A program made the translations under genes and the position numbers. DNA of 64,000 nucleotides from Gnetum montanum (Eukaryota; Streptophyta; Gnetopsida; Gnetales; Gnetaceae): contig MNCI01037704.1 in the NCBI GenBank assembly GCA_015680685.1, positions 72,181-136,180 on the forward strand, written 5' to 3'. Shown here piece by piece: positions 24,201-34,712 of this stretch. The first letter of the stretch is position 1. Every line of letters starts with the position of its first letter. Under the pieces are notes generated by a model. The model was not told the DNA's origin. It saw only the letters and a program-made list of their open reading frames with translations, and ran no database searches.

Positions 24201-26838
24201 TAAGGGGACTTCCAAGATTGGCTAATTTCTTGGGAAGGTTGCCAACCTAGATCCAATTAGATACATCATGATTTAACATAATAGTGTGGATCTTAGGAGG
24301 CATTTGGTTTGAAGGGCTCTTGATTTGATGATTTACAGAGGATGAGGAAGGAGTGGGATGACCAACTACATGAGTTTGTGAGGGCTTAGGAGAGCTATTA
24401 GGTCAGAAGAATGGTTGTTTGTCTGAGGTAGGATTCGAACCACTTAATTGGTTAACTAGTTGTAGATTAATTGTCCTTATAGTATTACATTTTTGTAATT
24501 GAGCTAGAAGCTCACCCTACATGGATGGAGTAGGTAGTAGTTGTGTTGAGGGTGGAGGAATCGGTGCAGTCACATGAGAAGGGTATGGATGGAATATGGA
24601 ATCTCCCTAGGATTTGGATAATGCGTTCAATGATATTCAAGAGGGTGGCAGTCATGCTAGAAAGGAAAAATGTAACTAGAAGAGTCACATGGAAACAAAG
24701 GTTGCTAAACATAGTACCCATATGGATCTGGCTGCATGTAAGGGTACTACTACCGTGGTGGTAGCATCCCCCACAACTATTGTTGGTGCCACTATTGATA
24801 CTGCTTATATGGTTGTGTTGGAGTTGCACTTAGATAATAAGGTTGTTGCTAGTGGAACTACCTAGGATTGCCTTGAGGATCAAGCAATCTTCTAGGTGTT
24901 TACCTTTTTGGTAGTCATGCGTTTAGAGCATACACCCTAGATTCCTGTAAGTATGACACAATAGGGTAACATCCCTTAGGATGTTCATAATGGTAGATGT
25001 CACATCCACCATCATCATCTAATTCAATGTCCACAACTTCTTCTACATCAGCAGCTTTGCCCTTATCCCTTTGGTAGGCATGTTCAGCTTCTTTTTGCCT
25101 CCTGTGTTCATGATTACTACCCTACTCTCTTGATTCCTTTGTGATTATTAGAGTAGTTTGGAATTTTTCATTTGATGAATCCCACCTTTTATCTATCTTA
25201 GTTGAAATTTGAAATATATATTTTTGGATCAACAAGGTCTTTGGTTGCACTACCTTATCAAGAGGTGATTCCTCCTCACTGTCACAAAAGTAGACCTCCT
25301 TATTTCTGATGGTCAGATCCCTATTATATTTTTCTGCACTTTTGCATTTTCTCAACTCTTTTTCTTCTTTTACTACTGATTTAATCAACCTTTGTATTTG
25401 ATGGACTCTTAATTTTGATAGTCTTTCTTGGGCATAGACCCCAAGGGTCCTTGTTGTTTCTAAGAAAAGCCCATCTATGATGTAGTGAATTTGTTCCCTT
25501 TGAGAGTAACCATGGCCAAGGCATCGGTGTAATAATGAATAATATCTATCCATGATGGCATCCAAGGGTTCATGTGTTTCTTGCTTCCATCCCTATATTT
25601 TCCTTCGTAGGTTTGACACTCTAGACCATGCCTAATACTTATCATTAAATAGTTGTAACATTATACTCCATTGATGAATTAACTCTAGTTCTAGAGACTA
25701 GTACTAGCTTTCAGCTTCCTTAATGAGAGTTTTGGAGAATAGCTTGAGCTTTTGTCAATCATTTTCAATATTTTGTAAGGCACAAGCATTATGAAAGGCT
25801 TGCAGATGTGTTTAAGGATTTGAATTAAATCCACATTAGATCTAGGGATATTATTCATGTCTAACTCTACTTGATTCAACTATCTTTTACATGCCTAGTA
25901 GGAATTTTGATATCCTCAGTGATGTTGAACATATTTTGACTGGCTAGTAGAGGTTCATCATCATGATCTTAATGATGCCTATGATGTTCTCTGCCATCCC
26001 TTCATTCATAGTGGTCTCTACGATTATCAGTATTGTCTTACTGCCTATAGTTCTTTTTAGATTCAGAGGAGGAAGTTGATCTAGATGAAGTGGGTGAAGA
26101 GGAAGAAGGACTACCACCACCATGGTGTCTACCACTACCTCTTTATTTGTCATTACCACAATCCTTAGAGTTATCATCATTTTGCTTGTCCACGTTCCTA
26201 CTTTGAATCCCTTTCTTAGAGCTATCATGACCATGGGACTTATTATTTCTAGAACCTAGATTTTTGATTACTGATTTAGGGTTTGGATTCAGCTATCCTT
26301 CACTAGAGTTAAAAGGTGGAGAGTCTTTATGTTCAAAATCCTCAAAAAGAGGTTCCTCATCATCCTTTTGATATACCAGGAATAAGGGATTAGTGAAGCA
26401 TGTTTCCTTCATGGCTTTGTGGCACTTTTTCTATTGTTGATCTCATTAGTGTTGTGTATCAGTGAGATGGTAGTCCCAAAAGTCATGATCTTCCACAACG
26501 TACTCTTCATGAAGCTCCTCAATGCCCAACCTTGTAAGAGTTTGAAGTAACATCTTGGGAATAGATCAATCTAGTGGCAATACAACATTCCCCTCCATGT
26601 CTCACCACCACATTTGTTCATCTTGATGGAGGATGTAAGTGAAATTAGGTACAAACTCATGAAGATGAGTGTATATCACTTTGCATTCCTGTGGTACTAT
26701 TGACTTAGAATCATCTCACCTATTAGAAGAAGAAGAAATTTTTGGTAAAAACACTTTCTCAGTATGCTTGTAGTATAGTTTTGATTAATTGTTATGATTT
26801 AAGTTTGTTAGGTTTGTTTCAATGATGTTAAGAAATTT
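24201..26838 (-). pseudogene. Athila-like gag (element A, decayed)
   Basis: Gag polyprotein of element A. From the 5' side on the minus strand: degraded basic N-terminal part, linker (26234-25944), capsid start including DMNNIPRSNVD (25870-25830), then the best part at 25565-25122 with YYSLLHRCLGHGYSQREQ, LGVYAQERLSKLR and EEKELRKCKSAEKYN, nearly collinear with 29590-30020. The zinc-knuckle-like element lies at 24969-25004 (GCDIYHYEHPKGC), its second Cys changed to Tyr, followed by a QESRVYALNA segment. A Pro/Gln-type linker precedes protease. No frame is intact. Confidence 0.85.
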
Positions 26839-26879
26839 TCACTAATCCTAGATTGATAGCACATGGTACTAGGTAAGAA

Positions 26880-26897
26880 TCCCTAGAAATGGCACCA
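26880..26897 (-). other. Primer-binding site of element A
   Basis: The minus strand reads TGGTGCCATTTCTAGGGA, one base inside the LTR end. It matches the tRNA-Asp complement used by Athila-type elements (TGGCGCCGTTGCCGGGGA) with differences that are mostly transitions. Confidence 0.7.
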
Positions 26898-26898
26898 A

Positions 26899-27236
26899 TA
26901 ATAAGCAGTGAGATACCCCTACACCCAACCATAGAAATCACTAAGGCATTCACACATGATCTAGTCAAATTACATGGATTCATAGTGTTCTCATACATAG
27001 GATTCAATCTAGAATGTGAATCTAATCGTGAAATGATCATTGTTTTCCCCACTACACTTGTGAGCCTTAGTTGTATGGTTAAGTGTAATTGAGACACATG
27101 ATTTTTATTATTTTATATTTTGATCTCCTAAGATTGGTAATAGATTGAGAATAAATTAATTAACTAATTTAATTGCTAATCAATAACTATCCTAACATAA
27201 GCATCTGATCCCACTTTCCATACACATCTTGAACAC
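26899..27236 (-). mobile_element. 5' LTR of element A, inner half
   Basis: The LTR edge TAATAAG corresponds to TGATGAG in the other LTRs after two G-to-A changes. The neighbouring word ACCCCTACACCCAACCATA matches the complement of the LTR end at 28155-28197. It is interrupted at 27236 by the complete element at 27237-34181 and resumes at 34187. Confidence 0.8.
27232..27236. repeat. Target-site duplication AACAC (left copy)
   Basis: Five bases directly before the TGATGAG start of the 5' LTR. They are repeated exactly at 34182-34186 directly after the CTCATCA end of the 3' LTR. This is the standard 5-bp duplication for Ty3/gypsy integration. Confidence 0.95.
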
Positions 27237-28197
27237 TGATGAGACTCGGATTGCACAAGCCGCGATATCGCATCCCCTGCAATATCACGTACATGATATC
27301 GCATCGTTTCCTATGATATCGCGTATGCGATATCACGGTCCGCTGCCAAATCTATAAATAAGAGGTGGCACTTCCCTCATTCGACATCTTAGGCGTAAAG
27401 TAGTGAAGCTCTGGTGGATTGATCACCCCAGAGATAGAATATTTTCCATGTGCCCGTAGTAGGAGTCCCCCAAGTGAACGGTTCTTTATTCGAGCAGCTT
27501 TGTACTTGAACACAAGTTGTGTACAGTAATAAAGATGAGCTTTGTGGATAAACCTTGTAGTGGATGGATAGGTTTAATTAATGTTATTTACTGCTTTCCT
27601 AGTAATGCGGCATGAGTATGACTTGGTTACAAGCGTTGACGAATGTGTACGGCTAGCCAAGGAATCGGCTACTCATCATGATTAGTTTCTCTCACCCTTT
27701 CCTCCTAGAACGTGGGACAAGTACGACTTGATTATGAGCATCTACGGATGTGTACGGCTAGTCAAGGAATTGGCTGCTTGTCACACTTAGGGTAGTTAAG
27801 TGTCTTAGTACGACCACTTTGAGCACGTGCATTACGTGTGGTAATCCCAGTAACGATTAGCGTTTGGTAGCCACAGTTGCACAGTTCAGGGTATGTATGG
27901 CAAGTGGGAATGGATGCTGACGCTAGGACTTAGTGTTGTAGTTAGAATTAGTTTTAGTTTCTCAACCCTTCACCGTTTAGCATAGGAGATAAACCAAAAA
28001 ATACCAAAAAAATCATATACCTCAGACTTGCTTAACCATACATCGTGACACATATAAGCAAGCATGGGAAGACAACAAACGATTAACCCCAAGTGTTCCA
28101 TGGGGCGTTTATGCATTTAGTCTACGGAGTTCAACTGGATCGTGCATGCTACGCTCATTTCGTATGGTTGAGTGTAGGGGTACCTCGCCACTCATCA
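27237..28197 (+). mobile_element. 5' LTR
   Basis: Begins TGATGAG and ends CTCATCA (inverted ends). U3 is short: only about 115 bases separate the LTR start from the TATA box, and these hold a cluster of GATATC palindromes. It is 31 bp longer than the 3' LTR, because the 3' copy lacks one palindrome segment. Confidence 0.95.
27353..27360 (+). promoter_or_regulatory. LTR TATA box (TATAAATA)
   Basis: Lies just after the GATATC cluster. The same TATAAATA occurs at 33337-33344 and at the matching place in the LTRs of A (34580-34587), B (49186-49193) and C (51820-51827). It probably sets the start of the genomic RNA some 25-35 bases downstream. Confidence 0.75.
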
Positions 28198-28198
28198 T

Positions 28199-28216
28199 TG
28201 GCATTGTTGCTGGGGA
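28199..28216 (+). other. Primer-binding site, tRNA-Asp type
   Basis: TGGCATTGTTGCTGGGGA lies one base after the 5' LTR. It matches TGGCGCCGTTGCCGGGGA at 14 of 18 positions, and all four differences are transitions. Confidence 0.8.
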
Positions 28217-28316
28217 CTAAGTGTTTTTTCGCCAATTAGAACATAGGGGATATCACTCACATCGTTGTGATATTTAACGAACCTTTGGGTTAATTAGTTA
28301 ATCAAGAACACATATA

Positions 28317-30850
28317 ATGGTGAATAGCACACCAGTAAGAATGGCTTCTTCTCAAAAAATTAACTCACCTAAGGACAACAAAGAAGACAGTCAGTATCAC
28401 ACACATAACCTAGACCAGCCATGTCCTAAACAATCTAAAGTCACATATACTCATCCTGATGAGTATGTCCCTGACTTTACTTTTATTCTCCATCAAGATG
28501 AACAATTGCTATGGAGAGATTTGCAAGGTAACATTGTGTTACCCCCGGATAGATCAGTCCCTAACATGCTTTTCCGTGCCTTAGCATAGATTGGCATGCA
28601 AGAGCTATTTGCAGAATATGTTCTGGATAACTTTGACACAAGGGATTATCATCCCACAAATTCTTAACGTATTCGGGATGAAAAGTAGGAGAGAAAACAT
28701 TCATTGTTGAAGGGCAAGGTCCCCTATGTCCTTAGTGAAATAGGAGATGAGGAACCCCTCATAATGGGTTTCTTAGAAAATGATGTTCCTCCTCCTCACA
28801 ATGGTGAAGAGGTAAGGCATCAGGGCCTTCGATCAACTGTACATGCTGCAGGCTTTGATCCCCGTGAGCACTAACTGTTTATGGCAGGAAAAACCACTCA
28901 CACTAAGTACGGACACTTAGATTGTCAGAATAATCAGGGCCGAAGCAGCCGAAGAGAAGGTAAGAAACATCGCCATGGTGATGGATCCCTTTCCTCTTCT
29001 CCTTCATCTCATCATTCACACTCTCCTTCCACATATGGGCGCAACCATTGTGAGCATAATGGAGAGGGTAAAAGTAAAAAGGAAGATGAAGGACCTTGAT
29101 AGGAAGGTCGAGAGGAGTTAGGACAAGGGCAATGACGTAGGGAGAGTAGGGAACCACCACGAAGACATCATAGACGTCATGACAGGGATGATCATGAAGA
29201 ACCCCTACTCGCAACCCGAAGCATGCTAGACATGACAGAGGCAGTTAGGATCCCCACAAGGCACTTAAAAGATAGCAAGATCAAGTGTTTGGACATAAAT
29301 AATATCCCACGTTTTGAAGGGGGATACAACGTTGATCCTCAACATCATTTACAGGCATTCCACGATGCCTGTGCCTTGCAAAATATAGATAATAAGTGGT
29401 AGAAGCTCAAGTTGTTCCCAAGGACACTCATCAAAGAAGCAGAGAGCTGGTATCGGTCCTTAGAACTAGAAACCATCAGGAGGTGGAGTACAATGCTTGA
29501 ACTATTCAACAACAAATATCAGACATACTCCAGAGTGTCCAATTTGCGTAAGCAGATCCAAGGCTGGAAACAAGGTGCTTATGAACCCTTGGATGCTGCC
29601 ATGGCCCGTTACTATACATTACTACATTGTTGCCTAGGCCATGGGTATGCTAAGCGGGATCAGCTTCGCCACATCTTCGATGGGCTAAGGAATGAAATGA
29701 GAAGGACTCTTGGGACTTACGCCCAAGGGAGACTTTCCCAATTGAGAGCCCATGAAGTTGAAAGTTTGTTAGAACAAGTAGCGCAAGAAGAGGATGAGCT
29801 ACGGAAGAGAGAAAGTGCAGAAGAATACAACTGCAATCGCTCCTTTCACAAGAAGGGAGTGAAATTCTGTGATGAAGAGGATGAGTCATCACTCGAAGAG
29901 TTGGTGAACTGGAAAACCGTGCCGATCCAAAAGTTAACAACGGAGGTATCGGGTAAGGTAGACCAAATATGGGATTCCTTAGACTCAAGAATAGAAACAG
30001 TCTTAAAAATCGTAGAAGAGTCTAAGGTAGAGCAAGGTAGTGAAAAAGGCAAAACCAAGCAGAGAAACTTAAGCCCTACACACAACAAGGGTAAGGGGAA
30101 AATTCCTCTCTCCGATGAGGCTATAAATTCTGATTTAGAAAATGATAGTGGATGTGAGGTCTGCTACTATGACCATACTAGGGGATGTTGCCCAATTATC
30201 TCTCATCTGCAGGAGTCTGGGGTGTATGCATTAAATCCAAGACTTAATCAACGGCAAACACCCCGAAGGTTACCTTATCCACAAGGTAACCCAAGGCAGT
30301 TCCACCAACCCTTAACATATTATCCAAGTCGAACGCCTCCACAGCCCATTGGACAACACCAGCAGTGGCAATACCCACAGTCATGGGGGATGCCACTACC
30401 AACACATCAATATCCTTATCAGCAGCCTGATCCTTACGGTTATTATGTGCAGCAGCTAGTTTCTCCAGGTGACTTTATAGGTCACACTACCCCCCAACGT
30501 CACTACCAAGCTTGGTAGTACTTCAGGAGGACTCCTTCTCCTTCGGGAGACATCTCACATTCTGTCCATCCTCTAACTCCACCTGCACCTCTTCCACCTA
30601 TAGTTCCCATACAACCTGTTCCAACAATGCAAGGGGAATTACCTACCCAACCACAACAACGTAACGTCGCGAGAGTTGTGAATATTCAACATGTAAATAC
30701 CCAACCGGGTGCTAGTTCTAACGACAACTGTACAAAGAAGAGACCTTTTTTCAGAACTAGGAGCCCAGACAAACTCTCGCAACAACAAGCGGACAGGTAC
30801 ATGTATAGGCCTCTAACCACTAATGCTTCTGAGAACCCTTCAGTCCAAAA
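28317..30850 (+). pseudogene. Athila-like gag with in-frame stops
   Basis: Gag polyprotein. The whole gag-protease stretch stays in one frame from ATG 28317 (or the internal ATG at 28341, which aligns with the start of gag in element B). Order: N-terminal DFTFILHQDEQLLWRDLQG; a Ser/His/Arg-rich charged segment (28880-29210); capsid from NIPRFEGGYNVDPQHHLQAF (29305) through the longest open part (29412-30518) with YYTLLHCCLGHGYAKRDQ and LGTYAQGRLSQLR; a zinc-knuckle-like element GCEVCYYDHTRGC (30153-30188, all four ligands present); then a Pro/Gln/Tyr-rich linker. Breaks are stop codons, not frameshifts: TAG, TAA and TGA at about nine places. Codon context suggests former CAG, CAA, CGA or TGG. 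Confidence 0.9.
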
Positions 30851-31240
30851 GAGTGTAACGCATACGGTTATGTTAACACATACCATAACTAACTGGATCA
30901 AGGTAGGTCACATTCCTAGGAAACTAACTGATCCTGGGAGTCCCTTTATTTATTTGCAGATCACTGGAAATGCACCACATCGAGCTCTTCTTGACTTAGG
31001 TTCTGGAGTCAACTTAGTGTCGCAAAAGATGTATCACGCCTGGAACCTGCCACAACTTAAGAAGAGTAACATACAACTAGAGCTGGCAAACTAGTCCATC
31101 ACCATTCCCTTAGGATTGGTGGAGGATGTTATTACCACTGTGTGTGGTTGGTTCTACCCAACGGACTTTCTGGTGATTGAAGTTAACAACAACAAAGGGG
31201 ATTTCCCAATTATAATGGGAAGGGCATGGCTAAGCAAGTA
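30851..31240 (+). pseudogene. Athila-like aspartic protease
   Basis: Retroviral-type protease that would cut Gag. The catalytic loop ALLDLGSGVNLVS (30994-31026) has the D-L-G form typical of Athila-type elements, with Asp kept. The flap/C-terminal part is GWFYPTDFLVIEVNN and FPIIMGRAWLS (about 31148-31235). It is fused in frame to gag. Two in-frame TAG codons interrupt it (31095 and 31239). A +1 open frame from 31226 to 31456 continues with LSLEISKINICG, as in relatives, so a small frame change occurs near 31235. After that no pol follows. Confidence 0.9.
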
Positions 31241-31655
31241 GACGCATGCCTTAGGATCCGCAATCTTTCCTTGGAAATATCTAAGATAAACATATGTGGA
31301 AAGATTGAGAAGAGGATAGTTCCATGCATCACATACAGTGATTCATCGGGTGATGACATGGAGGAAACGTCTCCATGTAATAGGTGTGCCCAAGAAACTC
31401 TGCAACAAAGATGCCTGTATGTAGCAACCACACAAGAAGTAGTAGACATCTCGTAGTTGACAGCTCCTCGTAGGAGCAAACAAATATGCATGGAATGAAT
31501 TGAGGAAAGTCATGCCAACAACCATGGCATAGACACATTGGAACGTGAGTGTCACCAACTTCCACCCCTCAACTTAAGATCATCAATTGGGAGAAGTTGG
31601 GCACTTCTTAGAAATTCAAATAGGTGCTCACTATTTCGGATCTCTCCCTTACAAC

Positions 31656-31670
31656 TTAGTCATGGGGGAG
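31656..31670 (+). promoter_or_regulatory. Internal PPT-like motif
   Basis: TTAGTCATGGGGGAG, 200 bases after the end of the protease extension. It resembles the functional PPT at 33235-33251 and is identical to 16752-16766. Confidence 0.55.
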
Positions 31671-33234
31671 ATGGCCACCTATGCTAATCATATGGGGCCC
31701 TCAGTTCTTTTTNAATAAGTGTTCAGACCGATGGGATGAACTGTTTTCACATTGATTGCTAATGTTTGGTTTTTACCTTTAAGTTACAATGTTGATACTA
31801 AGGTATGTTTCTTTTGATGTGGTAGGCAATGAGATCACTTCATCCATCCATCCACCAAAGTCTATGGTTTCTCTTGGCTTGGAAATGTACAGTTCCCTTC
31901 CAATAAGAACTTTAATGAACCAGTGACTGGGTAATTCGCAAACTAAGGAAGGACTCAAGGATTGCAAAGGGTATGACTTCAAAGGAACTTGATGCTTTTG
32001 TGTTGGTCATTCACTTGAGTGCTTGGCTATTTACTGCTTGAGTTTTCTTACTGTTCCGATGTTACCCAATTTTCGGAAGTTGAGACAATACAAATAATAA
32101 GTCTTTGCATGGTGTGGTTCCCATGCATGAAAACACAAAACAAAAAAAAAACCAAAGTGAGGATTTAAAGCACACCCCTTAGACGAAATAAAATTTGGGC
32201 TGCAAGCACTAGTTATGGAACCAAAGTGTTCCCTCTAACTAAGGCCCTTATCGCTTCCTGTTCTCTCCTTTGTTTCGTCGGAATGGTGGTGGCTCTTTGA
32301 AGATGCATCCTTGTTATCCAAGTGGATGGTTAACCAAATGCATTGATGCAAAGTCACTGGAAGTGGTTGGTTTGAGCTGGAGTTGGAATGAGATTTACCA
32401 AGTCACATTAATCATAAAACACACAAGGGAATGTACACCACCTTATTCTTGGGATTCCATTCCACTTCTCTTCTCCCCATCCTTCTCTCCATCGTTCACC
32501 TCATTGCCGATCGTATCATTAGTGTACATATTTTGGTTGATGCTTTGTTTTCTTTTTGGTAAATTCTAGTAGTTAAGACTTTAGCTCTTGTTCCAAAGGA
32601 CATTCCCAGAGCCTATGGACTCTTTGAATGTGGGATTGTTAGGGCATTAAGGGCATGAGCCTGCTTTGGGGAGGACCCACTGACATTCCTATTTGGAGCA
32701 TTAGTTAACTTCTTTTCCTTAAAATTTTGTAATTAGTTTTATTTTTGTTCATTTCCATCTTGACATCCACTTCACTGATGCCATAGTTGTCCCTTTTACC
32801 TACCTTTCTTACTCCTTTTCTTTCTCCATTCTAACGCTACCGGAGGTTCGTAATTAGTCATGGGGGTACGAGGCCTGATTTTTCAATTTTTCTCCTAAGC
32901 CTTGAATTTTTTTGTTTCTCTTCATAACCCCTACACCTTCAGTAGTCATCAGTATCATCTTCCTAGATCCATATTAGCCATACCACAACCTAGCCAATGG
33001 ACTTACACCGCAGCAAGGTATTTTTTACATAATGATTCAATTACCCTTGCTAATATATGATTNAAATGTGGCCTGATGTCATTGTAATAAGGTGTTCACC
33101 CTTGTTGTCATGAACAATAGTTTTGTCAAGTCTTGTAATAATGAACCGTTCACATGTCATTCCATTAGTTCCATTCCCCTCAATAATCCCATAGCTACCT
33201 GATATCATTGTAAGGAACTCGAGGACGAGTTTTC
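31671..33234 (+). mobile_element. Non-coding spacer of the 27237-34181 element
   Basis: Holds the conserved block CTGCTTTGGGGAGGACCCAC (32661-32680), another PPT-like copy TTAGTCATGGGGGTA (32854-32868) and single unresolved bases at 31713 and 33063. A 99-codon frame at 32270-32569 has a hydrophobic C-terminus but no domain I recognise, so I do not call it a gene. No pol motif is seen in any frame. Confidence 0.7.
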
Positions 33235-33251
33235 ATTTAGTCATGGGGGTA
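33235..33251 (+). promoter_or_regulatory. Polypurine tract before the 3' LTR
   Basis: ATTTAGTCATGGGGGTA abuts the TGATGAG start of the 3' LTR at 33252. The matching minus-strand site in element C (51954-51970) is ATTTAGTAGTGGGGGTA, so this tract is conserved across families. Confidence 0.85.
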
Positions 33252-34181
33252 TGATGAGACGTGGATTGCACAAGCCGCGATATCGCGTCGTTCCCTGCAA
33301 TATCGCATACACGATATCGCAGTCTGCCACCAAATCTATAAATAAGATGTGGCACTCCCCTTATTCGACATCCTAGGTGTAAAGTAGCGAGGCTTTGGCG
33401 GATTAATCACCCCAGAGATAGAATATTTTCCATGTGCCCGCAATAGGAGTCCCCCAAGTGAACGATTCTTTATTCGAGCAGCTTTGTACCTGAACGAAAG
33501 TTATGTACGGAAATAAAAACGAGCTTTGTGGATAAACCTTGCAGTGCATGGATAGGTTTAATTAATGTTATTTACTGCTTTCCTAGTAATGCGGCATGAG
33601 TACAACTTGGTTACGAGCGTTGATGAACGTGTATGGCTAGCCAAGGAATCGACTACTCATCATGATTAGTTTCTCTTACCCTTTCCTCCTAGAACATGGG
33701 ACAAGTACAACTTGAGTACGAGCATCTACGGATGTGTACGGATAGTCAAGGAATCGGCTGCTTGTCACACTTAGGTTAGTTAAGTGCCTCAGTATGACCG
33801 CTTTGAGCATGTGTGTTACGTGTGGTAATCCCAGTAATGATTAGTGTTTGGTAGCCACAGTTGCATAGTTTAGGGTGTGTACGGCAAGTGGGAACGGATG
33901 CTGACGCTAGGACTTAGTGCTGTAGTTAGAATTAGTTTTAGTTTCTCAACCCTTCACCGTTTAGCATAGGAGATAAACCGGAAAATACCAAAAAAATCAT
34001 ATACCTCAAACTTGCTTAACCATACACCGTGACACATATAAGCAAGCCTGGGAAGACAATGAACGATTAACCCTAAGTGTTCCATGGGGCGTTTAGGCAT
34101 TTAGTCTATGGAGTTCTACCGGATCGCGTGTGCTACGCTCGTTTCATATGGTTGAGTGTAGGGGTACCTCGCCACTCATCA
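33252..34181 (+). mobile_element. 3' LTR
   Basis: Starts TGATGAGACGTGG, ends CTCATCA, and is followed by TSD AACAC at 34182-34186. TATA box at 33337-33344. Collinear with 27237-28197. Confidence 0.95.
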
Positions 34182-34186
34182 AACAC
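34182..34186. repeat. Target-site duplication AACAC (right copy)
   Basis: Exact copy of 27232-27236. Confidence 0.95.
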
Positions 34187-34712
34187 GTATAGCACTACTA
34201 GGCAACCAAACATTAAGTACTAATAGGATTACCAAGTGTTATACATGTGCTTGAAGTGGTCATACTTATGTATGCTAGTCTATTTAGCTTAATTACTTAC
34301 TTAAAATATTAATTATCTTAGCTTAATTAATGAAAAATAATAAATTCATAAATAAATCATTAAGCTAGTCTAAGCAATGCAAGGTTTATCAAAAAGCTTG
34401 TCTTTATTGCCACACACACTATGGTGCTCAAGTAATATAGTGCTCAAATAAACATCTATACACTCTTTGACTCCTATTGTGAGAACTTAGAAAATTATTA
34501 TATCTCTTATGAAAACAAATTACAAAAGTTCCACTACCAACTGAAATTCTAACTCCACATTAACATGACTAGGATGTTGTATTTATAGACCTACTAGGGT
34601 GCCATGCCGATAGGTACATGTCAACACGGAAAACCCTACATCCATGGAACCCTATCAATGGGGTCACATTGACAGCATCCCATTAACACAGCCAACTGAA
34701 GACTGTTCATCA
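34187..34712 (-). mobile_element. 5' LTR of element A, outer half
   Basis: Continues the LTR that stops at 27236. CAAGGTTTATCAAAAAGCTT and TGTCTTTATTGCC (34379-34410) match the complement of the R/U5 part of the younger LTR. The minus-strand TATA box is at 34580-34587, and the outer end TGATGAACAGTC begins at 34712. Together with 26899-27236 the LTR is 864 bp, the same size as those of B and C. Confidence 0.75.

Larger units (their letters stand above)
27237..34181 (+). mobile_element. Complete non-autonomous Athila-like element (gag-protease only)
   Basis: 6,945 bp bounded by two LTRs (961 and 930 bp), with a 5-bp TSD, a tRNA-Asp-type PBS, a single-frame gag-protease region and a PPT. About 2 kb between protease and PPT has no RT, RNase H or integrase motif, so the element has all cis signals but no polymerase. 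This matches published terminal-repeat elements with GAG only (TR-GAG class), here with protease as well. It sits inside the 5' LTR of element A. In a 225-base stretch of the LTRs aligned by eye I count 18 differences, mostly transitions, so the insertion is not recent. Confidence 0.9.

Noticed and set aside
29650-30088. Minus-strand frames opposite gag
   Set aside because: They are complements of the well-supported plus-strand gag and have no similarity of their own.
32270-32569. 99-codon frame with hydrophobic C-terminus in the pol-less spacer, possible env-like protein
   Set aside because: No signal peptide, no conserved counterpart in F, B or C spacers, and it lies just before the conserved non-coding block.
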